From positions 18,792,889 to 18,856,888 of the forward strand of contig NC_069087.1 in the NCBI RefSeq assembly GCF_947172395.1: a stretch of 64,000 nt of DNA. The letters run 5' to 3'. The notes under the pieces are model-generated. The model worked only from the letters and a program-made list of their open reading frames with translations. It was not told where the DNA came from and did no database searches. This DNA comes from Bicyclus anynana (lineage: Eukaryota; Arthropoda; Insecta; Lepidoptera; Nymphalidae). Position numbers and translations under genes: made by a program. Below, piece after piece: positions 1 to 11,430 of the stretch (positions are counted from its first letter, which is position 1; every line of letters starts with the position of its first letter).

Positions 1-380
1 AATACGTAGGGTCGTTTCCTAGGTCCTTTTGTTGTTGACATAATATGGTGACTTGGTGAATTACTGGACTCTTGCTCTTGCTATTTTATTTAATCAACGA
101 TGATCGGTATTTCGAAATTCGAGTCCTTAGGCAGGCTGTGAAACATTAAGCGGAATTTTCTACCAAGAAATTGTTTGTAAAAAAAATATCAGCGAGAAGT
201 TGAGAAACTGGTTGATTTACATCCCCATGGCTCAGTGAGATGAATGATAAACTGAATAATGCTGCAGCCTGCAGCACTGTAATAATAACTATAATAATCG
301 TTTATTTCTTGGTAATACTAGACTTGAACTAACAAATTCTGTAATATCACGCAGTTTACGTGTATTAGCTGAACACCGTA
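1..380. other. AT-rich DNA without recognisable gene
   Basis: There is no ORF of useful length and no repeat that I recognise. A short palindromic GCTGCAGCCTGCAGC-like stretch near 262-276 is the only local structure. It is probably intergenic or intronic. Confidence 0.6.
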
Positions 381-500
381 GTTTCACCCGGGTTATCACG
401 GGGATAAAATATAATCTATGTTACTACCTGATAACGAAGCTTTCCATTGGTGAATCTTTTTCAAATAGTTAATCAGTTTATTCGTTAAACACAAAAATAC
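380..500 (-). mobile_element. Helitron-like/dispersed element remnant
   Basis: The order of short blocks (cacccgggttatcacggg, then ataaaatataatctatg, then ccattggtgaatctttttcaaa) matches, in reverse orientation, the interior of the better preserved Helitron-like copies at 22050-22239 and 30725-30923. Both termini have decayed, so the boundaries are approximate. Confidence 0.4.
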
Positions 501-869
501 AAATATTTCTTCTTTATATTATGCATTTGTGTATTACTATCCTCAGGTGCTATAATATAAGACGGTGGACGCTCAACCCTAGAATCGTAAAAAAAAGAAC
601 AGCTTAGAATTTAATCTCGCAATATCTCGGTAGATGTGCTGCAAGGCGACCCTTCCCGGAGATTAAACCAGAGCCGAGCATTAGGAAATTATACTCGCCG
701 AGAGTGATACGTGAGCTCTCGTGTGGGACTAGTAGTCGCGTGTGACTCCGCCGCTTTAGATAAACGTACACAATACAATCATTTTCTGACCGTTCATTGG
801 TACCTACGGTTCGGGACTCCTCCGAATCGAAGGTCACTAGTCACCACGAAGTGACAAACCCAAATTTTC

Positions 870-1000
870 AATAATTATTTATGCCACTGTCATGTAATGG
901 GGGTCATCGTAGCACGAATGTTTTTCATGCAGAGAGAATGCACAATAGGCAGCACGAGTGCTACAGGCGCTAATTACGTGCAGTGGCATACAATTATTTT
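870..1000. repeat. Short inverted-repeat (MITE-like) element
   Basis: Imperfect inverted repeats face each other. The left arm (about 870-920) reads ataattatttatgccactg and continues to agcacgaatg. The right arm (about 951-999) reads agcacgagtg and continues to cagtggcatacaattat. The arms pair over roughly 45 nt with small indels around a loop of about 30 nt. There is no coding capacity, as expected of a non-autonomous DNA transposon. No clear target duplication was found. Confidence 0.5.
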
Positions 1001-1282
1001 TCTACGACCACGATGAAAGAAATAAAAGAAGTAATAAATCTTGGTAATTAACGTATATAAGGCATGATCTCCTCGATTTTATATCGGCGTGGCCTCCTAG
1101 ATTTGTCTCTTATAAGGAAACCTGAATTTTTGTAGGCAATGACATGAAACTATTTAAAAATAAAAAAAAAAACCATTGTATTACGGTTTACCTGTGTGGT
1201 AGGTAATGCTCATTACCTGTAGGAGTGAATAGTTATGTGATATGGTTCAAGATTTTATATTGAGTAGATACGAAATGGTATT

Positions 1283-1340
1283 AGAAAAAAGTGTTTGTAA
1301 AATAAACCTACTTGAAATATATTATATTTTTTAAATAGCT
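1283..1340 (+). repeat. Dispersed LINE/SINE 3'-tail motif, copy 1
   Basis: The sequence aaagtgtttgtaaaataaac followed by ctacttgaaatatatta is a decayed match to the motif at 37871-37938 and 43916-43980 (aagtgcttgtaaactRagyctacttgaaat). It is probably the 3' terminus of a non-LTR element. This copy is the weakest. Confidence 0.35.
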
Positions 1341-2990
1341 TTTCACAGCAGGCACTTCAGGCATGCAGTCACATTGATTTTAACCGACTTACCAAACGAC
1401 GCACGCATTTATAATGTACTCATAACACTAGTCGTTAAGTTTGATGTGCCATTCAGTTTCTCGTGCGCGGGGAAGATGGCGACTGAGATGAGTCGCTTTA
1501 TAAATATTCATTGCTAACATACGGCCATCTTATTACGTTCAACTTTTATGACAGAGCTTATACATGAACGTAACCTTAACAAGCGGAGATGCTCTGTCTT
1601 GCTTATTTCTGTCACGAGTACTCTCTGTATCTTCTAGCTTGGCAAGTTCGTTCGTAACACTCCCAATGGTCCGCGCGGGCCGGGGGCGTGTAGCGATGAA
1701 TGAAAAACCCACATTTCACAACCGTGCAGTCATTCCCGCCGTCGCCCGCATATCATGGGAGTGTCATCACCGAACTTGCTAAGCTATAGTTCCGACAGTA
1801 CTTACTTATAGTTGGCGGTGAAGTGACTGGTCATTTGAATCCAAAAAATATATAGTATGTTACAACAATCACTTTGGAACCAATTTTATATTGTGGTTCA
1901 AGAGTTAGGGGTAGAGATTTTGGTTGTATCTATGCGTGCCACTGTGTGGAGGCTCCTGGCGTGTCCTTCGCGGTGCTTACTGTATTATTTGCAATGCTCA
2001 TTACACTTCCATCCAGTTGATCTATACGATAACTGAATCAAACAATAATGATTAGGTAATTGCTTCAGGTCAATAAAAATAAACTGAACCATGCACATGC
2101 AGCCTGAATCTTTTGATTTGACCAAAATTTTGATATACCGGGGGTCAGGGGAAAATGTTATGTCTTCGTGGGTTCACGTTGTACATTGTAATGTCCAAGC
2201 TACACATATAGCTATAAATATGGCGTGTTACGCGATGCTCATTTAGTTATATTTTAAATGTTTAGTGATTTCATAATTCAAGAAAGCAACATTGTTTCGT
2301 AATTTTGTGTTTTCACGTCTATCGGAAATCCCTTGTTTTTTGTTTAGTGATATTGCTATTAGTTACCGTATCCTGTACTCGTAACATCCGCTGTGTTGGC
2401 AATACAAGGAATAGTTGACAACAAGAGCAACCGTCCGGTGAGCGAGTCAGCCGGGCGAAGCGCTACCTAACAACACTACAACTTTATCCATTGCGTATCA
2501 AGAGCAAACTGTAATTAATCGTGAACTGCTCGAGAACTTTCCGCCACTGTTTACTTTCACGTCCAAATACTACCGGCGCACATTTCAAGCCCCAATAATT
2601 CGAAGCGTTCCTCCATACAAGTCTACAGAACTCCCTCGGACGGAGTTTTCCCTCAGTTGTTTGCCGGATGCCGCTTTTCTATTTATAGTCGGGAAATTCA
2701 AATTTGAAATGAAATTTTTTAATTAACGAATATTTTCTTTCGCACCTTTATTAAAAAATGTAGTTTGCGTTGAATTTTTACTCTACTTTCGAAACTTCAC
2801 TGCAATGGTAATATGATTTCCGGTGCTACAAAACTTTCATGCGGATAGCTTTTTTGCCAATTTTTTCAAGTGTTATCAAATTTAGCTTTAAGTGTTTGTG
2901 ATAATTTGATAAAAGTAATCATCACATTCCATCAGCCGAAGAACTTGCATTGTTTGGTATAGACATATTGGAAACTATACATCCAGTGAC
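1341..2990. other. Anonymous non-coding DNA
   Basis: No ORF here looks protein-like and no repeat copy was recognised. The 72-codon frame at 1564-1782 has no domain-like composition and is treated as chance. Confidence 0.55.
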
Positions 2991-2994
2991 TCCT

Positions 2995-3300
2995 TGCGCT
3001 TTCCAGTGTGGCCTTTCTTTAGCACCTTGGGACTCGAACGGCCGTCGGCGCTTCTGCTTTATGACTCATTGAGCTATATCGGTTCTTCTGCGTATCTTCT
3101 TATCTCTCATTCTATCATATAGGGCTGATGACCTTCTTGGACGTATCCGTTAAAAGTTACACCTTGGCTTCATCTAGACGATTACTGTGACTGTCTGACT
3201 TTGTTAAGAAAGTCTGTGTTGTCTGTCAAAGAGCATAGCTCGTTCAACTCTGAACCTTCTTATGAAGCCCATAATGGTCGCGTAAAAAACTAAAATTGTT
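2995..3300 (-). pseudogene. Decayed RTE-class LINE 3' fragment
   Basis: Read on the minus strand, blocks occur in the same order as in the intact RTE copy at 42790-43517. They correspond to the segment from 'MGLIRRL.VTQRAMERAM' (plus-strand text gagcatagctcgttcaactctgaaccttc, about 3230-3265) to 'IRRRTKVTDIAQ' (plus-strand text near 3080-3110) and the region before 'GPKVLEW' (agcaccttgggac near 3020). An unrelated or very diverged stretch of about 110 bp separates the blocks. There are many indels and no open frame, so this is an old copy. Confidence 0.55.
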
Positions 3301-4224
3301 TTACGTTCTGTTTACTTTTGTTTTCACTACGGTTTTAGATTGTTGAGATTTTTGCAATCTCAGCAAGTCTAGCAAGAAAGGCTTATAATCCCTAGAGTCA
3401 ACATTCTGCCGCCTGTAGTTGGTCCCAAATATTATTGTTAAGGATAAGGTAAGGGTGCGCAGCGTTGACCCTAACGAGCACTGTGAGAGGGCGCTGCTTT
3501 ATATTCTGAGAGGCGGCGCGGCCGAGGGGATGTTTAATGAAGATGAAACTTTGCACTCGTAGCTTTTGCTACCTGACATCTCCAAACTGTAGTATTATGG
3601 AATTTCCGAAATTCCAAAATGTTATAGTTAAAATTTAAAAAAAAGCTGCGATGTTATTGAATACTTTATACAAAACTAACTTTATGGTTGTGTTTCAAAA
3701 TTCATTGATTTGCCAATAGATATCCAAACAAAACAGTCCTGTAAAAAGTGATTTTTGAACATTTTATTAAGTAAACTAGCAGTTTTATTAAGTCACATCT
3801 TAACAATTTTTTTGTGTTTCAACGAATTCATTGTGATTTCCAAAAAATAACCTACATTACGTGGTCTTTATTTTAACTCAAAATATTGCAGGATCTAGTC
3901 ATACAGTGAACAGACATAAGAACCGCTGTGTCAATATTCAGCTGAAATCAAACACTCCTTCAAAATTGCTTACACCCTTTCGCGTCGTCAGTTACTAGGA
4001 GTTGTGCAAACGTTGACTTAGCAGCGACTTCAATATTAATTAACTATAGTGTAAATAACGTTCTGGTTTCTACGATATCGCAGTTTTCTCTCAAAGCAAA
4101 CTATATGTTTAAGTGTGAATAGTATTCGTTATTTGAAAAATGGTTTATCATAAAAAAAAACCTTTTTTGATCATCTATAGGTACCTACTTATAATAAATC
4201 TGTAGAGAGGTCAATTCTGTACAT
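3301..4224. other. Anonymous non-coding DNA
   Basis: Nothing is recognised. A slightly GC-richer patch lies around 3440-3540 (gggcgctgc, gaggcggcgcggccgagggg), without an ORF. Confidence 0.5.
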
Positions 4225-4269
4225 TAAATATATTTCCAAAATAACTATCAGGGGATGATTAGTGATCGA

Positions 4270-4553
4270 TACTCATGCTAAAAATGCAATCAATAAAATT
4301 TTTGCCTGTCTGTCTGTATATTCATTATAGAACAAAAAGTACTCGACGGATTTTAACGAAACTTGGTACAATTATTGTTCATACTCCTGGGCAGGTTATA
4401 GTATACTTTTACCACGCTACAATCAATGGGAGCAGAGCAGTGAAGGGAAATATAGGGAAAACGGGAGAAGTTACTCCATTTTTATAGCGATACTACTGTA
4501 AGGGCTGGATTAAAGAGGTCTAAGGGCGGACAAATTCGCGGGCGACCGCTAGT
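4270..4553 (+). mobile_element. Helitron-like element, degraded 5' end
   Basis: The right end reads ggattaaagaggtctaaggg, then aaattcgcgggcgaccgctagt. This matches in family the reverse-oriented terminus at 38736 and the plus-oriented fragment at 51105-51205. The body carries the ctgtctgtctgtat tract and 'actcgacggattttaacgaa' typical of lepidopteran non-autonomous elements ending CTAG|T. A 70-codon frame inside it is not a gene. The 5' terminus is uncertain. Confidence 0.5.
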
Positions 4554-6010
4554 ATTATATAAGAAGAAAATCAGGATATGAGTGTATGTTTTACAGTAAT
4601 ATTTATATATATTCAAAAATATGGCAACCTTTTTTTTCCAAAATAATTAAATATATTCAACGTCGTCACGTAGCGGGTCGGATTAACCGATTGCCCGCGG
4701 TGTTGTGGCCAGTTTAATCTGATCTAATCCCCAATACAAGCCCAGTTTAAACAGCGGCTCCGCAGTGACCGGAATACTCAATGATTGTATACTCGAGTGC
4801 GTATTATTATATTACTAACACAATTTATTACCGCCCCTCCCCTGATTCAGCTCGCCGTGGAGGAAAATTTCTCTGAAGTCTGAAAAACAAGGGCTCTGTT
4901 GTGATATTTTATAATAAAGTGTTATTTGTTGGCCGCCGTGTTATTTGTTGGCCGCCTGTTTACTTTGCGAAGCTTTGATGTTATTGATGGGATAAATAAA
5001 TTAATAACAAATTGTTAAAGTCATTAAACACTTTACGCTTTGTTGGAAGAAAGTTAAGTTGGTTTTGATCGAGCCGCAGATGTTTGAACACTTAATTAAT
5101 TAGTAAGTTTATTTAAAAATGTTGCCGACGGCTTTTCTGGGCCATAATATTCTTTATTTAAACACAATGTAAATTTATGTTTCATCAATCTCTCACAGGC
5201 ATAGAGCCTAGACGCAGACGGATAAATTTGGATATATTTTATTGAATGTGATAATTATACGAGGAAAATTATCACCACATGTTTATAGTAAAATATGAAT
5301 GTATAAACATGTTTGATTGAGGATAATAACAACATTAGGAAAATCCTAAAGCAACGGTTAACAACCTAAAATCTAGTAATTTATTATGGGAATGTGTCCA
5401 TCAGGTAATACATATTCTTAATTATTATTTCGTTAATTTAATTTATTTACCAAAGAGATTATGCACAGAAGGGTATATTTACGACTCGCGAGCCGTTACT
5501 CTCTCGCTATCTGATCTGAGAAGATTTAATATTAATTAAACTCTCCTGAAAAGGCTGAAGGGAAGGTTGAGTTGTCGTAAACAAAATGATTCCGTTTTAA
5601 TGTCGGATGAAAGGAAAAGCGGTTAGTGCGTAGGTATCTCTCACGACGCTCTGTGTGTGTTTGTGTGTAAACCGACTGACTACAAACTGACAGGTAAATA
5701 ATCGATTATGTACTGTAGGTATAGTATCTACACAAATAAAGAAAAGTTATACTATTTTTGTAACAATATACCATGCCATTCCCACAACTGACTGACTGAA
5801 TTCTGATATGTAAGTTAGGCTGTAGAGTAAGTCAAAGAATAAGTTGATAGGAGTAAACGTAAGTATTTACTTGGCAGACAAGTTACAGAAGAGTAGACAC
5901 CAACTTTCAGCATATCATTGTCAACTTATTTGAATGACCCACAGTTTGTCGCTTGTAATGATCATTATCAACTGATAGTAATCATAATAATTAATAACCG
6001 GTACCGAGAC
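4554..6010. other. Anonymous non-coding DNA
   Basis: No coding signal was found. The only structure seen is a perfect 19-bp tandem duplication (gtgttatttgttggccgcc) at 4919-4956. The rest is AT-rich single-copy-looking sequence. Confidence 0.5.
4919..4956 (+). repeat. 19-bp perfect tandem duplication
   Basis: The unit gtgttatttgttggccgcc occurs at 4919-4937 and again, head to tail and identical, at 4938-4956. It looks like a recent local slippage or duplication event. Confidence 0.85.
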
Positions 6011-6029
6011 AATTTGTCTGGCCAGACCA

Positions 6030-6075
6030 GGCTGGTACTAAGAACTTCAAGAAAGAAAGAAAAGTTCAATACTTC
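6030..6075 (-). repeat. Fragment of tRNA-like SINE family (3' part)
   Basis: The text aagaaagaaaagttcaatac matches the non-tRNA part of the SINE at 19420-19562 (agagagaaaagttcaatatt) and the fragment at 48095-48165. No tRNA-like head is visible here. Confidence 0.35.
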
Positions 6076-6079
6076 AAAC

Positions 6080-7687
6080 CGACTCTGTACTAGAACCTAA
6101 ATTCACATAGGCTAACTCACCAACAAGTCAGTTCTTCGGTAAGTACCAACGTAAAATTCAAAAGATTGAAAGATCCATCATTAAAACGATGTAATGAAAG
6201 GCGAATAACACATTTCAAAAACATCCATTTCATTTTGTCCGTCAAAACATTTCCATTCACAAAGTTCGCGTCCGCTGACATAAAACTAATTTACGTAATT
6301 CTATTCATAAGCGTCAGGCGCGCGGAAACTTAGGCCGAGAGCACATGCACTATATGTCGTTAAGTTGCCGTACGAGTCAAAAAGCTTTTCAAAAATAACG
6401 AATACATAAAAGCGGAATTCGGAGCTTAGACCTCGCTGCTCCAGTTAACAGGCTAGCCTAGCCTAATATGACAAACTTTCCCTTTAAAAAAACAAAAAGA
6501 CTGCTAAGATTAGTGTGTGGGGGGGGGGGGGGGTAATATTCTTTGTTTGTTTCGGGTTGATTGTTAACGATTGATAGAAATGCTAAGTATAATATAATTG
6601 ACTTACTCCATGATACCTGATATATGGTAATAACGAGCTCGTCGTGATGCGAGCCTTTAAGCACAGCGCCTGCATTCTGTAAAATTACAGCACTGGGACA
6701 TCGTTCGTTTCCATAGCAGCTTTGTTAGTGTGATTTTAATTTTGGAATTCCATAAACATAAAGTTCAATTTGGAATAAGGCGTGTCATACGCAAAAAGTT
6801 AGTCGACGAGTGTAAAATAGCGGAATCATACCCAAATGTTTTCGGCACTGCTCGACGACAGAAATGAACTACACAGGAAGCCGGTTGTAAGGGATTTGAT
6901 ATAGTGAAGTCATGAAACGGTTGAAATATAGACCATCATGGCCGACAGGCGTTTTGGCTCGTATTGTCAAAAATATATATAAAAATACGTCTCAAAATGA
7001 AAAAATAATTTCAGTCTAGTAGAATGATAATTAACTATATTAATCAAATCGTATTTGAGTTATTCAGTCACACTTGTACAGACTGAAAATAGTAGAATAA
7101 GTCATGGAGAAGGAGGCGAGCATTTTTCGTTAATTCTAATGATACACCACGGATATTACTCCTCAATAAAAGAATAAAGACAAAATCGGCCAATTTCGGC
7201 GAATTCTAAAAATACCGGTAATTCTTATTTTTAGACGACATTTTTATTTCTCTCGTCTCGAGAATAATTGCCGTGTTGCGCATTCTACCCAAAATACCAG
7301 AAAGTAAAATTCCACCAGAAGTTATAAAACGGTTCAACAAAACGACAAGCATCGTGCAACAGAATGTCGTTAGTGTGTTATCTTGTGGTGTCCGCGGGTC
7401 CGGCGCACATTCATCAACGTCGCGGCTAATCCACGCCATTCAGTGGATAGCTGCTCTTGCACGCCACGCGTGACACGCCACACGCCACAAACGAAGCCAC
7501 GCCACATTACACGCTGTATAACCATGCCATCACCGATCTAAATGAGAGGTCTCAAAGTTTAATATCCTATAAACCACCCTATTATTCCCTGTTGGGTAGA
7601 CTCCCTACTCAGCATGTTTGTAAATTTGGAAATTCATTTTAAATTTATGAAGCCCTGTCAATAAAAAATCCAAGATGTTCATATAAA
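6080..7687. other. Anonymous non-coding DNA with poly(G) tract
   Basis: Overlapping frames at 7206-7473 are mutual shadows and look like chance. Apart from a G homopolymer at 6519-6533, nothing was recognised. Confidence 0.5.
6519..6533 (+). repeat. G homopolymer (15 nt)
   Basis: Fifteen consecutive G residues follow tagtgtgt. Such tracts can form G-quadruplexes and are prone to length error in sequencing. Confidence 0.9.
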
Positions 7688-7985
7688 ATACAAAAGACTT
7701 CAAAACCTAAAAAGTTATCCCCCGAACTAAAAAGCGAAAAATAATAACATAATATTATTATGTTCTACCTGCTGATGAGTTTCAAAACGTTACTGAAGAA
7801 AGAAACGCATGGGCACTGTCTGAAATAACTATATATTTTTAATATTCTTACGTGGCTTCAATTAATACATCATCGGCTTAGCACCGTCGTCAAACTAGTC
7901 AGCAAGTAGAATATAATAATATTATGTGGTTATTTTTAGCTTTTTAGTTTAATGGGTACGTTTTAGATTTTGAAGTCGGTTGTAT
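7688..7985. mobile_element. Long-TIR MITE-like element (CGACTTCAAAA family)
   Basis: The ends are long imperfect inverted repeats. The left end starts atacaaaagacttcaaaacc. The reverse complement of the right end starts atacaaccgacttcaaaatc. Pairing extends about 110 nt and includes the blocks actaaaaagcgaaaaataa and cataatattattatgttcta, close to half the element on each side. Partial relatives with the same end and the same internal phrase (gaaggcggtgccaagcc) occur at 20729-20896 and 58072-58540. It has no ORF, so it is a non-autonomous element of unknown superfamily. Confidence 0.65.
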
Positions 7986-9280
7986 TTTTCTATTAATTTT
8001 TTTATTGTTTTTACATTTTTAGTGCAAAATATATAGATACTTTGTGTATAAAATTAGGGAGTTCCCTTAATAATCCTTATGTCCTTGGTCTTTATCAACA
8101 CATCCCTAATGGCAGTCACAACCTATCTAGATGGAAAGTTCTCATCAATACAAATTAACCAAGCTCAAACACAAGGTAGCTACTGGTAACCGTTAAGAAG
8201 TTCCCTTAATTGTCCGTGGTATTTATCAAAACACCCTTATGAAATTCCATTTGACGCGCTGTTCAAATTCTTGTAATTTGAACATGGCCATGTAAAATAC
8301 TATGATTTATTGTTGCATTATTCTTCAAGAAACTCTTTATTTGTTTATAAGTTACTTGTCTATCTACCTCAATAAGTTTCTTAAATGCGACTATACTTTA
8401 TGAAGACAACTGTTTCAACAGGACGTCCGAAGCGAGAATCGTCAGACAAGGCAAAATATCCTCTTTAGAACCGTTTCTACTACTGATCAGCTGAGCTACG
8501 GAATAGCACTATTTCATGAAATACAAATTTTAATTCACCTATACAATCTTCAGCCCTCAAACCTCGTCTGAGGTTGTAGAGCAATAATTACTCTTAAACC
8601 GCGAAGCGTAACTCTGAGATTTGAAATTAATTACAAATTCACAAAAAAAAATATTACATGCAGGTAGAATTATTTTTATACTTGCTACTTACTAATAATA
8701 AGATGTACTGGCGTCCCTTAATAGTTAGACAAATATACTTTAGATAGTTTTACCAAATCTCAAAACAAAACAAAACTGCCCTAAGTATGTAGGGCACTAG
8801 GAAAGTTTTGAGTCATGATCATACTTACCCTACGTAAGTATGATCATGATTTGGTTGCATTATTAATAATCTAAAAATTATTTTTTTAAATGATTGTCTC
8901 TAATTTTAAAGGACAAATAATTTATATGGACCCCTTGCCGGTCGTCGTCGACCCCTGCGTCGATATAGATCACTTTGGGTGTAGCTCCTCTAAATCATCC
9001 GCCATTACGCGTCGAGCGCTGTCGGTGCGAAGGCTTGATGAGCGTCATTTCTTTGTAATGTAGATATTTTTTGTAATAGGATATTTTATTATACTACCTT
9101 CTAGCTATTCTCGGTAGGAGTTGTAATTTATTACTTGCGTAGCGAAGCTTTTCTGTTACACGTATTACACAATATAAGATAAAACTTATCAATACACATT
9201 AAAAAAAAAATAAGTATCTGTCTCTAATTTCAAGATAACTGTGTATTATCATGTTCATATTTATACGGCACTAAAACACA
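7986..9280. other. Anonymous AT-rich DNA
   Basis: No ORF is worth reporting. The repeated phrase 'agttcccttaat' plus a nearby 'tttatcaa' (8060-8105 and 8200-8240) hints at an old internal duplication. Otherwise I see nothing. Confidence 0.5.
8813..8849. repeat. Perfect 16-bp inverted repeat, 5-nt loop
   Basis: tcatgatcatacttac at 8813-8828 is followed by cctac and then gtaagtatgatcatga at 8834-8849. The arms are perfectly complementary. No T-run or coding frame suggests a terminator, so its role is unknown. Confidence 0.9.
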
Positions 9281-9282
9281 GT

Positions 9283-9488
9283 CAAGCTTTTATAAAATTT
9301 TTGTGTGTCTGCTTGTCCGGGCTAATCTCTGGAACGGCTGAACCAATTTAAACGCTACTTTGACTGCTCTATAGAGAAGGTCATTGAGCTACATATAGGC
9401 TACTTTGTATCACGCAAAAAATCATAGTTCCCGCGGGATTTATAATAAACCGAATTTCACACTAACGAACGAGCGTCCGTTAGTGATA
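9283..9488 (+). mobile_element. Helitron-like element, degenerate
   Basis: The order of blocks is tttataaaatttttgtgtgt, ctaatctctggaacggctgaacc, catagttcccgcgggattt and gagcgtccgttagtg. This is the same plan as the intact element at 18306-18503. The final CTAG has become TTAG. Confidence 0.5.
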
Positions 9489-9489
9489 A

Positions 9490-10300
9490 TTATAACGGTT
9501 GATGTATTCATATTCATATATAGTCAATTCACCGCACTTTATATTGTTAGGTTTCTATGATTAATACTTTAATTATCCCATTTCTATTAAAGAGGCGACT
9601 TTATCAGTAATATTTTACAATAATGTTGTCTAGGAGAGAAGAGAGAGTTTATTTTTTATGTGATAGGTATTTTGTTTTCATTCGTTGATTTGTACTGCAT
9701 GGTGTGCAATAATAATGAATTATAAATAAAATATATCTTGTAATTATTTTAAAACGCCACTTTTTGGTACATTTGAATAAAAATAATTTCTATTGTAATT
9801 GTACAGAGAAGACTCAGTACAATTACAGGCAAGTGTGCCTCAGGGCAGAGCTGTTTCCGATGTTAACTTGGCTCGGCGTGGGCTCAATCGGAAGCCATTT
9901 ACAGAATACGTGCGATTCGTGCCCAAACCGAACCGGAAATAGACGCTCGCCAGCTTGCTACGCCTGAGGGCCTGCTAGTTGCCCTGGTAGCTGCCAATTA
10001 TATACGTACCACGTGCCATACGATCAGATAACAAGAACTGTCCAATTAAAACGTTAAATTCAAAATTCCTTAGCTAGATGTGGTAAAATGTTAGTAAAGA
10101 AAGCATTTACGAACTTTTTTTTAGAATAAAATGTCTTGAAACCAACCAATTTGCATCACACAAGAACATAAGTATAAGTATAGAACATAACATAAATACT
10201 ACTTACGTATTACGTATGGGTACTTGACTATGCTTCAAAAGATTTTGAACCAATATGTAATAGGGATGATGACAGTTTTTTAAATTGTATATAAATTAAG
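9490..10300. other. Anonymous non-coding DNA
   Basis: No recognisable repeat or gene is present. The 67-codon frame at 9764-9967 shows no domain-like pattern. Confidence 0.5.
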
Positions 10301-10302
10301 AG

Positions 10303-10760
10303 TATACTAATAGTAAAGCAATTTTGTAAAAGGAACAGGGTATCTGCGATCATTACTTTCGGAGATACAGGGATTTAAAGGGTCAGATTTGCGGCGCTGC
10401 CGCGGATCCCTGAAAAACGCTTCATACAAAATGGCTCGAAAAAATGACGTCATAGGCAATGTAATGATCGTTAGATTTGTATGCGCGTTCAAACAAAATT
10501 ACTAATATCTTTGTTATTTGTGCGTTTATCTTTATAGTTCATATATTAAAAAATGTCACAATTAATGTAAGGAAGCTAAAACTGTATGAATTTTCATCTA
10601 ATTACGATAAAAAAAATTTAGTAGTTTTTGAAATTTTATAATCTCATTTATTTTGCAAATATTCAGTCAATCTTTGCTTTTTATGTATAAATTAGTTAAC
10701 ATTGACCCTATTTACCCGAATGTATCATAAAAATCAATATATTCAAACCTAGTCATCATC
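10303..10760. repeat. Candidate dispersed repeat of unknown class
   Basis: The block from 'caattttgtaaaaggaacag' through 'gcggcgctgccgcggatccctg' and 'aaaatgacgtcatagg' resembles a repeat I recall from other lepidopteran genomes, but no second copy exists in this window. It contains the palindrome gcggcgctgccgc near 10392 and a CRE-like tgacgtca at 10444-10451. The class assignment is not possible. Confidence 0.3.
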
Positions 10761-11005
10761 CCCATTGAACCGACTACCTCTAATGTTTCAAGTTCATTCA
10801 AAGTATTCCTTCAATTTCCGCCTAATTGGTTCATGAAAGACGAAGAAGAAAGATATACTCGTAGTTAAGTGTACTAATATAATCAAATCTTCCTTTTTTG
10901 AAGCCGGTTAAAAATTAACTTTATAATTGTTTACATGAAATGACATAATGAAATATAGATTAATGCACAACTTGAATTGATATTAATTCATTCGTAGGTC
11001 GTCGG

Positions 11006-11316
11006 TTCAGCTTCGCGTCTCGCTGAGCTATGTCAGTGACTTCGTGTACGGATCTTCTCATTTCTGATTCGATCACGCAGAGAAACTTCAAGCTTAACTC
11101 TCTCCATCGCCTGCTGAGTGACTTTGAGCCCTATAATAAGGCCCACATTTAGAGATCAAGTCTCGGACCCTTAAGTCATCACTGGAACATGCACCGTTCG
11201 AAGACTTTCGTCTTCAGGCACTGAGGAATTCCGAACGAAAAGATGTCCCAAACGCTGCTCAGCCGTGCTGGATTCGGCGGTTCACCTCTTTCTCGAAATT
11301 GAACCTACCTAACTGG
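11006..11316 (-). pseudogene. RTE-class LINE 3' fragment
   Basis: On the minus strand the fragment runs from the segment equivalent to 'GRSNFEKEVNRRI' (about 11316-11270) through 'FSSKIPQCLKTKVFEQC' (about 11250-11200) to 'RRTKVTDIAQRV' (near 11010) of the intact copy at 42790-43517. Nucleotide similarity is high, but small indels break the frame. It lacks both the 5' region and the C-terminal 'GRWGPKVLEWRPRTGKR' segment with its (GAT)n tail, so it is truncated at both sides or interrupted. Confidence 0.8.
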
Positions 11317-11317
11317 A

Positions 11318-11430
11318 ATTTGCAGCCGAATTAGAAAATTTTGTAGCAAAATAAAGTCAGAGTCAAATTTCATTTATTTCTATTAGGCTTACTGCTTAGT
11401 TTATAAGTGTAAGCTAACTATATAACTTCT
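11318..11430 (-). repeat. Dispersed repeat fragments next to RTE piece
   Basis: ggaatttgcagccgaattag, then ttttgtagcaaaat (11318-11352), is the reverse complement of 13347-13386. It is followed by tcaaatttcatttatttct, then attaggctt, a weak match to the reverse of the tail motif at 43916-43980. The nature of the first element is unknown. Confidence 0.4.
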
